Shown one piece after another: positions 20,179-28,349 of a DNA stretch of 64,000 nucleotides; within the stretch, counting starts at the first letter, position 1, and each line of letters opens with the position of its first letter. The notes under the pieces were generated by a model, which saw only the letters and a list, made by a program, of their open reading frames with translations, was not told the origin of the DNA and searched no databases. Position numbers and translations under genes: made by a program. This stretch comes from JANTGF01 sp963750735 (GTDB taxonomy: Bacteria; Bacteroidota; Bacteroidia; Bacteroidales; VadinHA17). The DNA lies in NCBI GenBank assembly GCA_963750735.1, contig CAVVRY010000008.1, positions 186,001 through 250,000 on the forward strand. Reading direction: 5' to 3'.

Positions 20179-20862
20179 TTAACAGATTATTTTAAATCCT
20201 TTGCCATGTACATTAATTATCTCAACAGCAGGATCCTGTTTTAGGTATTTCCTAAGTTTTGTTATATAAACATCCATACTCCTGGCATTGAAGTAATTAT
20301 CATCAAACCAGATGGTTCGTAATGCAAAATTTCTTTCAAGAACTTTGTTCTTATTATTGCAAAGCAATTTTAGCAACTCTGCCTCTTTGGTAGTTAACTT
20401 CTGAGCCTGGTTGTCAATGGTTAGTGTTTGTTTCTGGGCATCAAAATCATACCTGCCCACCTTAAAAACATCCTGCTGATTTCCTGATCCGCTGTGCGTT
20501 CTACGAAGTATAGCTTCAATCCTAAATAGCAGCTCTTCCATGCTAAATGGCTTGGTTATATAATCATCAGCACCTATTGAAAAACCTTCAAGAACATCTT
20601 GTTTCAGGGTTTTGGCTGTTAAAAAAATAATAGGGATGTCGCTGTTTATTTGCCTGATCTCTTTTGCCAGGGTAAATCCATCCTTTTCAGGCATCATCAC
20701 ATCAAGAAGACAAAGGTCATAATGCTCCTGAATAAATCCTTTATAGGCTTTGTTTCCATTTATGTACAACCCGGTTTTGTATCCTTTGATTTCTAGATAC
20801 TCCTTTAGCAAGGATCCTAAATTTTCATCGTCCTCTGCCAGTAGAATTCTGGTTTCTTCCAT
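20179..20862 (-). CDS. OmpR/PhoB-family response regulator
   Basis: This is a cytoplasmic DNA-binding response regulator of 227 residues. The receiver domain has the acidic pair Asp11-Asp12, phosphoacceptor Asp54 (LLDVMMPEKDG), Thr82 and Lys104 (DYITKPF). The C-terminal winged helix (KVGRYDFDAQKQTLTI to the end) is of the OmpR type, including the AELLKLLCNN and RSMDVYITKLRKYL segments. It lies 3 bases downstream of the histidine kinase gene on the same strand, so the two form one operon. The start (MEETRILLAEDD) is typical. A likely target is the divergent gene at 22563, though no operator was identified. Confidence 0.95.
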   Translation of the reverse strand: MEETRILLAEDDENLGSLLKEYLEIKGYKTGLYINGNKAYKGFIQEHYDLCLLDVMMPEKDGFTLAKEIRQINSDIPIIFLTAKTLKQDVLEGFSIGADDYITKPFSMEELLFRIEAILRRTHSGSGNQQDVFKVGRYDFDAQKQTLTIDNQAQKLTTKEAELLKLLCNNKNKVLERNFALRTIWFDDNYFNARSMDVYITKLRKYLKQDPAVEIINVHGKGFKIIC

Positions 20863-20865
20863 AAT

Positions 20866-22431
20866 TTATTTTTTAAGTGGGAATCGAATTTTAAAATTGG
20901 TACCATTACCTACCTGGCTTTCAGCCTTTATTGTGCCATTATGCTCTTCAACTATAGTCTTCACATAACTTAAACCAAGTCCAAATCCCTTCACATTGTG
21001 AACATTGCCTGTTGAAACCCGGTAAAATTTAGTAAAAATTCTGGAAAGATTTTCTTTTGAGATACCGATTCCGTTGTCTTCGATGATAATTAATAGGGAA
21101 TTCTTATCATTCTGGGTTGAGATTTTAATTACTGGTTCAAGCTTACAATATTTAATTGCATTATCTATTAGGTTTGAGAAAACATTCATAAAATGAACCT
21201 CATCCACTGCAATATTTGAATAACTTGCTTGTAGATCAAGCTTTAGACTTCCGTTTTTATTCTGAAGTTGCAATGAGAAGTTATCTGCCACGTTCTTTAA
21301 CAAATCATGTGCATCTGCCTTTGCAATATTCATCTTAATTTCACCCTTATCAAATATGGCCATTTGAAGAACTTTCTCTACTTGATATCCCAGGCGTTTT
21401 CCCTCTTCATTAATTACGGTTGAAAGGTGATCAATATTTTTTTCATCCCTGGCGATATTTTTGTCCGTTAACATTTGTGAAGCCAGCGATATCGTTGAAA
21501 TAGGCGTTTTCAACTCATGAGTCATATTGTTAACAAAATCCGTTTTTATTTCTGATAACCTCTTCTGACGGAATATAATATACAGTGTGCCAGTAAAAAT
21601 CAACATAATAATAAACATAAGCACTGTAGATGAAATCCCAATCCAACCCAGTGATTTGAACAAAAAGCTACGGTTCTTTGGAAAATAAAGCGTTAAAAAA
21701 TTCTTCCTTGGGATAAGGTCACCTGGGAATAATTGCCATTGAAAAACTTCAGATCTAGTATATTTTTCGAAACCCGGAGTCTTATAAAAAACACTATTAT
21801 CCGGTTTCCTGATGGCAAATTCAAAGTCTAAATCCAAACCCCTACTTTTAAGCTCGTAATCAATAGCCTGATACAACTGAGCCGGATGAACTCTTTCTTC
21901 TATCTGAAGTGGATTCTCCATCATCTGTCCCATGATTTTTTCAACTATCATGGACTTATTTTCCAGTTTCTGACGTTCGCTTAAAATTCGATTCTTAAGA
22001 ATATTAAAATTAGGCTCATGTATACTAAAGGTATAATTAATTGCTTCATTTTTATCCTCACCAAAAAAATAAACTGTATCACCATAGTGAACCTCCTGCG
22101 TTTCCATTTCATTACTTTCCCGATCATGGTAATAATAAATAGAACTTGAACCATAGGTTACCACACCCTGGAGATTGGGATTTTGCTGTCTCAGCAATAC
22201 ATCAATGGGTATCGAGTCACGGTAAGGATCCAACTCATGAGCAACTCTAAGCTTGGTCTCCTGGTTCTCCATAGCGTCAATAACTTCTGATAAAGCATTG
22301 TTTACCATATGAGAAAATTGCAACTGCTTTAATTTTAAAGCATTTTTAACCCATTGGGTTTGAACTAATAACAAACCAAAAAGTGCAAGGGTCATAAAAC
22401 CAGTTAATATCCAGATACCTTTCCTGCTCAT
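20866..22431 (-). CDS. Sensor histidine kinase
   Basis: This inner-membrane kinase of 521 residues has membrane segments at about 5-25 and 263-287, enclosing a periplasmic sensor region of roughly 235 residues with no family I recognise. The HisKA domain carries phosphoacceptor His305 in NNMTHELKTPIS. The ATPase domain shows the N box (FSNLIDNAIKYCK), G1 (IEDNGIGIS) and G2 (GFGLGLSYVK). It phosphorylates the adjacent regulator. The genes are separated by 3 bases. The sensor region is the part that would define the signal. The divergent secreted acidic protein could be its ligand partner or its target. Confidence 0.94.
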   Translation of the reverse strand: MSRKGIWILTGFMTLALFGLLLVQTQWVKNALKLKQLQFSHMVNNALSEVIDAMENQETKLRVAHELDPYRDSIPIDVLLRQQNPNLQGVVTYGSSSIYYYHDRESNEMETQEVHYGDTVYFFGEDKNEAINYTFSIHEPNFNILKNRILSERQKLENKSMIVEKIMGQMMENPLQIEERVHPAQLYQAIDYELKSRGLDLDFEFAIRKPDNSVFYKTPGFEKYTRSEVFQWQLFPGDLIPRKNFLTLYFPKNRSFLFKSLGWIGISSTVLMFIIMLIFTGTLYIIFRQKRLSEIKTDFVNNMTHELKTPISTISLASQMLTDKNIARDEKNIDHLSTVINEEGKRLGYQVEKVLQMAIFDKGEIKMNIAKADAHDLLKNVADNFSLQLQNKNGSLKLDLQASYSNIAVDEVHFMNVFSNLIDNAIKYCKLEPVIKISTQNDKNSLLIIIEDNGIGISKENLSRIFTKFYRVSTGNVHNVKGFGLGLSYVKTIVEEHNGTIKAESQVGNGTNFKIRFPLKK

Positions 22432-22521
22432 AAGGCTACAAAAATACGGGAAGAGAAAGAATATCAGCTACTATTTAACAATCTTTAACATTACTTAGGA
22501 TTCGTTAATTATATGCTGTAG

Positions 22522-22529
22522 TATCTTTG
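22522..22529 (+). promoter_or_regulatory. -7 element (TATCTTTG) before the charged secreted protein gene
   Basis: TATCTTTG matches TAnnTTTG perfectly and lies 33 bases before the start codon. Upstream at the right distance only TTC or TTA is found, not TTG, which could mean activator dependence. The 131-base divergent region is shared with the kinase gene. Confidence 0.5.
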
Positions 22530-22562
22530 AAGCGGTTAAAATGTTAACTGCAAAACAAACTC

Positions 22563-23537
22563 ATGAAGAAATTTAATCTTTTTTTCGCCATTCTGATTAC
22601 ACTAAGCCTCTTCTCTGTAAATGTCCTTGGCCAGGAAAATAATAAGAAAATACACCTTAAGATCGTTAAAAATGGTGAAACAACGGTAGATACCAGTTTT
22701 GCAGCTGAAAGTCTTGAAGACGACGAATTACATAAAAAGATATCAGAGTTAGCTGGAGTAGATGTTAGTATTTCTGAGGGACATGATATTCATAAGCACA
22801 TGGTTCATGTTGATTCACATGGAGACTACTCCTGGACATCAAAGCCAGAAAAAGGGAAAAAAGTTGTTGTAGTGAAATCAGGTAAGGATGGTGAAGAGAC
22901 CCTCTCCTCAAAAAAAGTAGCCTATTTTTATTCTGATGATGATGAAAACATCTTTACAATTAAAGCTGATTCAAATGTTTTCATTGAGGCTGATACCATT
23001 ATAATGAAAAAGAAGGGAAATGTAATGATTCTTGAGGGCGATGGTGAGACCTTTGAATGGATAGAGAAAGATTCCCTTGATAATGATAAAAACTTAAATG
23101 TTATTGTAGAGAAAATTGAAGAGGGAGACGAGGATCATAATGTGATAATTATTAAAAATGGTGATATTATTAAAAAGGTTGATTCTCATGTTATTTTAAA
23201 GGAAATTGATGAAGACGATTTGGAACATATTAATGTTGTAAAAGTAAAAAAGAGTGATGGGGGTGAAGAAAAAACAATCCATGTATATGTAACTGATAGC
23301 GAGGGAAGTATGCACATGCATGAATCAGGTGATGTAAAAATTATTGTTACTGATAAAAAAAATGGCACGGAAATTGTAAGTAAAAAGGTAAAGGTTGTAA
23401 AATCAAAAGGAGAAGGAGAGAATGAGGTTGAGATAACTGTGGAAGTAGAAGAGGGTGAAGATGTTAAATTTGAGGAAACAACCAAAGAAAAGTCAAAAGA
23501 AACGAAACAAAAAAAAGAAAAGAAACGTAAAAACTAA
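22563..23537 (+). CDS. Secreted, highly charged protein of unknown function beside a two-component system
   Basis: A signal peptide (cleavage probably after VLGQ, near residue 24) precedes 300 residues extremely rich in Asp, Glu, Lys and Val. The body is a series of predicted beta strands in which Val/Ile pairs alternate with acidic turns, for example NVIVEKIEEGDEDHNVIII. Several His-Met segments (HIHKHMV-like and SMHMHES) could bind metal. The last 25 residues are almost only Lys, Glu, Thr and Asn. I recognise no domain. The gene diverges from the kinase-regulator pair and has a consensus -7 element, so regulation by that pair is plausible. It ends at a strong hairpin terminator. Confidence 0.65.
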   Translation: MKKFNLFFAILITLSLFSVNVLGQENNKKIHLKIVKNGETTVDTSFAAESLEDDELHKKISELAGVDVSISEGHDIHKHMVHVDSHGDYSWTSKPEKGKKVVVVKSGKDGEETLSSKKVAYFYSDDDENIFTIKADSNVFIEADTIIMKKKGNVMILEGDGETFEWIEKDSLDNDKNLNVIVEKIEEGDEDHNVIIIKNGDIIKKVDSHVILKEIDEDDLEHINVVKVKKSDGGEEKTIHVYVTDSEGSMHMHESGDVKIIVTDKKNGTEIVSKKVKVVKSKGEGENEVEITVEVEEGEDVKFEETTKEKSKETKQKKEKKRKN

Positions 23538-23605
23538 TAAGACAAAAAAAAACGCAGAAATGCGATTTCTTCATAGTTAGGTTAAATTTTAGGGTTTATT
23601 AAGGG

Positions 23606-23636
23606 AAAAGGGATGTGCTTACATCCCTTTTTTCTT
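23606..23636. terminator. Bidirectional terminator between convergent genes
   Basis: An 11-base perfect stem AAAAGGGATGT/ACATCCCTTTT with a GCTT loop is followed by further T residues. The A run on the left gives a T run on the opposite strand, so it can end both the 22563 gene and the IPExxVDY gene that stops at 23642. Confidence 0.9.
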
Positions 23637-23641
23637 TGGCA

Positions 23642-24073
23642 TTAGTTAAACAATAACTTTTCAGGTGATTTCAAAGAACCGGGGTCAATAATAAAAGAAG
23701 CACTTACTATATCAATATTCTTTAATTGATTCTGGATAGCTTCCAATTGATTTACGCTCAAGTCTCCGTAAATCTGTAAAAAATAGTCAATATTCCGGAT
23801 TTCTGTAAACAAAAAGCCTTTTTCTCCTGAGTTAGAAATAAGGTTGTAAAGCAGCATAGTTTCCTCATCATCAAAAGAAGATACTGCGAACTCCTGAACT
23901 ATTTCATGTCGCTTATTCAGTAAGGAGAGGTTGTTTGAACGGGTAAGATTTAACTTAAGATGTTTATTAATGGCCCAACTTAAATGATAATCATTTTCAT
24001 GAGAGGAGATTCCAATCAACGAAAACTCAAGCTCAGGCTTATAATTCAACTTAATACTTTTCCCTTTTTTCAC
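23642..24073 (-). CDS. IPExxVDY family protein
   Basis: This small protein of 143 residues belongs to the Bacteroidota-specific IPExxVDY family. The region FTEIRNIDYFLQIYGD corresponds to the family motif, with Thr-Glu replacing the Pro-Glu of the name. No biochemical function is established as far as I know. It follows rnc by 9 bases and is the last gene of acpP-fabF-rnc-IPExxVDY, an order common in this phylum. The location supports a housekeeping role. Confidence 0.8.
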   Translation of the reverse strand: MKKGKSIKLNYKPELEFSLIGISSHENDYHLSWAINKHLKLNLTRSNNLSLLNKRHEIVQEFAVSSFDDEETMLLYNLISNSGEKGFLFTEIRNIDYFLQIYGDLSVNQLEAIQNQLKNIDIVSASFIIDPGSLKSPEKLLFN

Positions 24074-24082
24074 AACCAGCTT

Positions 24083-24811
24083 TTAAATATTACTATTACT
24101 ACCATTCTTTTCTTTAATAAACTCAAGGGCATTTCTTGCAGCATTCTGTTCTGCTTCCTTTTTAGATAAGCCTGAGCCGCTACCACATTCTTCATTATTT
24201 ACCAGGACAAGTGTCTGAAAGTGTGTTATTTCCAGTCCTGAATCTATCTCTTCTTTCGTGTTAAAGATTACACCTACTTTGTTTTTTTGGCCCCATTCAA
24301 TAATCTGGCTTTTAAAATCAGTTTCGTGGTTTATCAATTTTTCCAGATCAGTATAATCGTGTATTAACCTGTCAATAACAAATCTTTTCGCAACCTTATA
24401 TCCCTTATCAATGTAGATGGCACCTATAAAGGCCTCAAGCGTATCTCCATAAATATTTTTTTTGTGCTGATTCTGGTATATAGGTGGCGAAATAAGTTCA
24501 TTCAGGCCAATTTTTTTACCAAGTTGATTCAAGCTTCCCCGTTTCACAAATTTCGAACGGATTTTTGTTAGAAAACCTTCATTTTCGTTTGGAAATGTTT
24601 TAAAGAGATAATCCGTAATAATAGCTGAAAGGATAGCGTCACCCAGATACTCTAGTCTCTCATTGTTTGAAGGAGTGCTTCCAGGCACCGATGGAGATGA
24701 AGACTTTGGGACAAGGGCAAGCTTATACAAATTAATTCTACCCGGTTTAAAACCAGTCAGTTTCTTTATTTGATTCGGAAATTTGTTCTGAGTCCGAAAG
24801 AGTCTGAACAA
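24083..24811 (-). CDS. rnc: Ribonuclease III
   Basis: RNase III cleaves double-stranded RNA during rRNA maturation and mRNA processing. The catalytic domain contains the signature NERLEYLGDAIL and the later GDTLEAFIGAIYIDKG segment with the second acidic metal ligands. A C-terminal double-stranded RNA binding domain (FKSQIIEWGQKNK to NAARNALEFIKEK) is complete. At 242 residues its length is normal. It follows fabF by 19 bases and is probably in the same transcript. Confidence 0.96.
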   Translation of the reverse strand: MFRLFRTQNKFPNQIKKLTGFKPGRINLYKLALVPKSSSPSVPGSTPSNNERLEYLGDAILSAIITDYLFKTFPNENEGFLTKIRSKFVKRGSLNQLGKKIGLNELISPPIYQNQHKKNIYGDTLEAFIGAIYIDKGYKVAKRFVIDRLIHDYTDLEKLINHETDFKSQIIEWGQKNKVGVIFNTKEEIDSGLEITHFQTLVLVNNEECGSGSGLSKKEAEQNAARNALEFIKEKNGSNSNI

Positions 24812-24830
24812 GGAGTAATAAGATTAAATA

Positions 24831-26084
24831 TTATTTACTAAATTTCTTAAAAATAATGCTGGCATTGTGTCCACCAAAGCCGAAAGTATTACTTAAGGCA
24901 ATATCCACATTGCGTTTTTGAGCAACATTTGGCGTAAGATTCAATTTTGGATCGATATTTGGATCCAGGTTCTTAAGGTTAATAGTCGGAGGAATAATTC
25001 CTTCCAGAATGGCTAACAAAGCGGCCATAGCCTCTAAGGCGCCAGCTGCTCCAAGCAAATGCCCTGTCATAGATTTTGTAGCACTTATATTCAAGTTGTA
25101 GGCGTGATCCCCAAAGACTGATTTTATAGCCTTAATCTCAGAAACATCTCCTAAAGGAGTTGCGGTACCATGTACATTAATATAATCAATATTCTCAGGA
25201 TAAATCCCCGCATCAGCTATTGCATTTTGCATTACCAATGCTGCCCCAAGTCCTTCAGGATGTGGTGCAGTAAGATGATAGGCATCAGCTGACATTCCAA
25301 CACCAATTAATTCAGCGTAAATCTTTGCCCCTCTTTTTTGAGCATGTTCCAGTTCTTCCAAAATGAATGCTCCACCTCCTTCGCCCATAACAAAACCATC
25401 ACGACTTACATCAAATGGTCTTGATGCAGTTTTGTATTCATCATTCCTGGTGGACATTGCCATCATACTATTAAACCCACCAATTCCGACTTCGTTAATC
25501 GATGCTTCTGATCCTCCTGTAACAAACATATCTGCTTTTCCCAGGCGAATATAGGTAGCTGCATCAATTATAGTATTTGTGGAAGTTGCGCAAGCTGATA
25601 CAATACCAAAATTTGGTCCGCGGAATTTATATTTCATTGAAATATGTCCCGCAGCAATATCGGCTATCATCTTTGGAATAAAAAAAGGACTAAAACGGGG
25701 AGTGCCATCACCCCTGGCAAATGTTGATATTTCTTCAGCAAATGTTGTTAATCCACCAATACCTGATCCAAAGATTACGCCCACACGGTTTTTATCGATC
25801 TGGTCAAGGTTGATGTTACAATCCTGGATTGCTTCTTCAACGGCGATTAAAGCGAGTTGTGTATAACGATCAAGCCTACGAGATTCTTTCCTGTCAAAAT
25901 ACTCCGACATATCGAGGTTTTTAACCTCACAGGCAAACCTGGTTTTAAATTTTTCAGCATCAAATAATGTGATCCAATCAGAACCACTTACCCCATTTCG
26001 TAGCCCATCCCAATATTCGGGTACTGAGTTACCAAGTGGAGTAACGGCACCAAGTCCTGTTACTACAACACGCTTTAATTCCAT
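24831..26084 (-). CDS. fabF: 3-oxoacyl-[acyl-carrier-protein] synthase II
   Basis: KAS II extends acyl-ACP chains by condensation with malonyl-ACP in the cytoplasm. The nucleophile Cys165 lies in VSACATSTNT. The two active-site histidines are in NVHGTATPLGD and KSMTGHLLGAAG. The C-terminal NTFGFGGHNAS motif is present. Its length of 417 residues is normal. It lies 22 bases after acpP, its carrier protein, and before rnc, a classical gene order. Confidence 0.97.
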   Translation of the reverse strand: MELKRVVVTGLGAVTPLGNSVPEYWDGLRNGVSGSDWITLFDAEKFKTRFACEVKNLDMSEYFDRKESRRLDRYTQLALIAVEEAIQDCNINLDQIDKNRVGVIFGSGIGGLTTFAEEISTFARGDGTPRFSPFFIPKMIADIAAGHISMKYKFRGPNFGIVSACATSTNTIIDAATYIRLGKADMFVTGGSEASINEVGIGGFNSMMAMSTRNDEYKTASRPFDVSRDGFVMGEGGGAFILEELEHAQKRGAKIYAELIGVGMSADAYHLTAPHPEGLGAALVMQNAIADAGIYPENIDYINVHGTATPLGDVSEIKAIKSVFGDHAYNLNISATKSMTGHLLGAAGALEAMAALLAILEGIIPPTINLKNLDPNIDPKLNLTPNVAQKRNVDIALSNTFGFGGHNASIIFKKFSK

Positions 26085-26106
26085 CTAATTATAGGATTAC
26101 TAAATA

Positions 26107-26343
26107 TTATTTGGCGTTTTCCTCGAGGTAATTTACAGCCTCGCCAACAGTACCGATTTTTTCAGCCTGGTCATCGGGAATACCAATGTTGAATTCTTTT
26201 TCAAATTCCATAATTAATTCAACGGTGTCAAGAGAATCAGCTCCTAAATCATTTGTGAAGCTAGCTTCAGTTGTTACTTCATTTTCGTCAACTCCTAGTT
26301 TGTCAACAATAATGGCTTTTACTCTTGATGCAATGTCTGACAT
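26107..26343 (-). CDS. acpP: Acyl carrier protein
   Basis: The 78-residue acidic four-helix protein carries fatty acyl intermediates on a phosphopantetheine arm attached to Ser37 in GADSLDTVEL. The N-terminus (SDIASRVKAIIVDKLGVDE) is typical. It is the first gene of the acpP-fabF-rnc run and has a promoter-like sequence upstream. Confidence 0.97.
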   Translation of the reverse strand: MSDIASRVKAIIVDKLGVDENEVTTEASFTNDLGADSLDTVELIMEFEKEFNIGIPDDQAEKIGTVGEAVNYLEENAK

Positions 26344-26391
26344 AATCTTAATTTTAAATTAATATTTTATTTTATTTTTGAAATTACGATG

Positions 26392-26422
26392 CAAAGAAAT
26401 GTATTTCATCAAATATTTTCAA
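26392..26422 (-). promoter_or_regulatory. Predicted acpP promoter
   Basis: Read on the minus strand, TTG (26422-26420) is followed after 20 bases by TTTCTTTG (26399-26392). It matches the -33/-7 pattern with one mismatch in the -7 element. It lies about 50 bases before acpP. Confidence 0.45.
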
Positions 26423-26522
26423 ACAAATATAATTTTTTTTACGAATAGCCTTTTAAAAATACACTTTTATTTCGGTTTCTGAAAGAATATATGAAAGAAA
26501 AACCACTTATAAGTAGCAGAAT

Positions 26523-27089
26523 ATGAAGAAGATATTAATATTTGCCTCCGGCTCCGGAACCAACGCCCAAAATATTATCGAATATTTTAACGAATTGGTC
26601 GAAATAAATGTAAGCTTGGTTTTTTCTAATAATAAAGACGCAAAAGTACTTGACAGGGCTAAAAATTTGGGTGTTGACACGGTTGTTTTTACCCGAGAGG
26701 ATTTATATCAGAATAGCAAGGTGATAGAAATGCTTGCAAATGAGCAACCTGATCTTATTGTGCTGGCTGGTTTTCTGTGGCTGATTCCCTCTTCTATTAT
26801 TAAGAAATTTCCGAATAAAATAGTTAATATTCACCCTGCCCTGCTTCCAAAATATGGTGGTAAAGGTATGTATGGTATGCATGTTCATAGAGCTGTGATT
26901 GATAACAAAGAAACTGAATCAGGCATAACAATTCACTTTGTAAATGAGGAATATGATGCTGGTGATATTATTTTCCAGGCAACCTGCCCTGTTGAGAAAG
27001 ATGATACTCCAGATTTATTGGCCCAGCGAATCCACAAACTAGAACATGAGCATTTTCCAAAAGTAATTGAGAAGGTACTAGACAGCTAG
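26523..27089 (+). CDS. purN: Phosphoribosylglycinamide formyltransferase
   Basis: PurN transfers a formyl group from 10-formyl-tetrahydrofolate to GAR in purine synthesis. The N-terminal ASGSGTNAQNII binds the ribonucleotide phosphate. The catalytic Asn-His pair is in NIHPALLPKYGGKGMYG and the catalytic Asp in VNEEYDAGDII. At 188 residues it has the usual length. The gene diverges from acpP and converges with the M23 peptidase gene, with 7 bases between the stops. Confidence 0.96.
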   Translation: MKKILIFASGSGTNAQNIIEYFNELVEINVSLVFSNNKDAKVLDRAKNLGVDTVVFTREDLYQNSKVIEMLANEQPDLIVLAGFLWLIPSSIIKKFPNKIVNIHPALLPKYGGKGMYGMHVHRAVIDNKETESGITIHFVNEEYDAGDIIFQATCPVEKDDTPDLLAQRIHKLEHEHFPKVIEKVLDS

Positions 27090-27096
27090 ACTACTC

Positions 27097-28347
27097 CTAC
27101 TTGATATCATCAAGTAAACTAATCATTATATGGCTTATTTTCTCGTATTCAGCCATATTTTCTTCGCTAACCGGTTTAACAGGTGGAGCCTTAACTTTTA
27201 AGGGGTCAACAGCATACCCACTCTTATAAAACCTGAAATCGAGATGTGGACCTGTTGAAAGCCCTGAACTACCGACATAACCCACAATGTCACCCTGTTT
27301 AACATATTTGCCTACGTGTATGCCCGGTCCAAAACGTGAAAGATGCAAATAAGCAGTAGTATACACACTGTTGTGCTTAACTTTTACAATTCTACCGTTT
27401 TGACCTTTATATTGAGCTTCAATCACTTTTCCATCACCAATAGATTGGACAGGAGTTCCAACAGCTGCCGCATAATCGACACCATGATGTGGACGTCTTA
27501 TTTTTAATACCGGGTGAAGCCTGCTGTTGGAGAATCTTGAGCTAATACGATTAAATTTTAAAGGGGCCTTTAAAAATGCTTTTCTCAGACTGTTGCCTTC
27601 CTGATCATAATAATCCTCTTTCTCATCCTGAATGAATGGTATTGCATAAAAGTCTTCATTGGCATGTCTAAAATAGGCTGCGAAAATTCTTGTAATCCCT
27701 ACTGATGAAGTGTCAACAAATTCTTCTTCATATATTATTTTGTAAGAATCTCCTTTTTGAAGGCCAAAGAAGTCAATTGACCATGCAAAAATATCAGAAA
27801 GTTCATTGGAAAGCTCAGGGTTAATTCCTTTATCTTCCATTGAGACCCAAAGGGAGGTGGCAATGGAACCAGAGGCAATTTTATAATCTGAGACAACTTC
27901 TTTTGAATTGCGTTTCACACTAACTTGATTGCCTAAATCAAATACGTAATAATCTATTGCATTATCGACATATACAAAATAACGAACCGATTGCAGGCTA
28001 TCTTTTTCAGTAAAGAATAAATATTTATTACCTCTTTTTACTTTTCTAAAATCAAAGGTATCGCTGTAATTATCAACTATTGATTGGATCTTTGGATATG
28101 GGACACCCTGTCTAGATAGAATGTCAGCAATAAATTGATTCCTTTTGACTTTCCCCTCAATAACATCAAAAGTATCCACAGGTATACCATATAGAGTTTC
28201 AACCTGAACGATAACGGTATCCTGCTTTATTAAACTTGTTGCAATTTGACCAGGTTTCTCATTGCATGAGATGAATAAAAAGGAGAGCCCACAAAAAATA
28301 AGCAGACTCCAAAATAATTTCTTTAAAAAACTATGGGGTGAATTCAT
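27097..28347 (-). CDS. M23 family metallopeptidase, lipoprotein
   Basis: This LytM-type peptidase probably acts on peptidoglycan cross-links or regulates amidases in the periplasm. A lipobox (FISC, Cys28) predicts a lipoprotein. The N-terminal 250 residues contain OapA/LysM-like and DUF-type beta segments. The catalytic domain begins near HHGVDYAAAVGTPV, followed by TTAYLHLSRFG and GPHLDFRFYKSG. In the last motif the usual HxH reads HLD, a form frequent in this phylum. It lies 2 bases downstream of leuS on the same strand and is probably co-transcribed. Confidence 0.9.
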   Translation of the reverse strand: MNSPHSFLKKLFWSLLIFCGLSFLFISCNEKPGQIATSLIKQDTVIVQVETLYGIPVDTFDVIEGKVKRNQFIADILSRQGVPYPKIQSIVDNYSDTFDFRKVKRGNKYLFFTEKDSLQSVRYFVYVDNAIDYYVFDLGNQVSVKRNSKEVVSDYKIASGSIATSLWVSMEDKGINPELSNELSDIFAWSIDFFGLQKGDSYKIIYEEEFVDTSSVGITRIFAAYFRHANEDFYAIPFIQDEKEDYYDQEGNSLRKAFLKAPLKFNRISSRFSNSRLHPVLKIRRPHHGVDYAAAVGTPVQSIGDGKVIEAQYKGQNGRIVKVKHNSVYTTAYLHLSRFGPGIHVGKYVKQGDIVGYVGSSGLSTGPHLDFRFYKSGYAVDPLKVKAPPVKPVSEENMAEYEKISHIMISLLDDIK

Positions 28348-28349
28348 TC

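Noticed and set aside
27097..28347. M23 peptidase judged inactive because HxH reads HLD
   Set aside because: HLDFR is frequent in M23 proteins of this phylum and the other metal ligands are present, so inactivity cannot be claimed.
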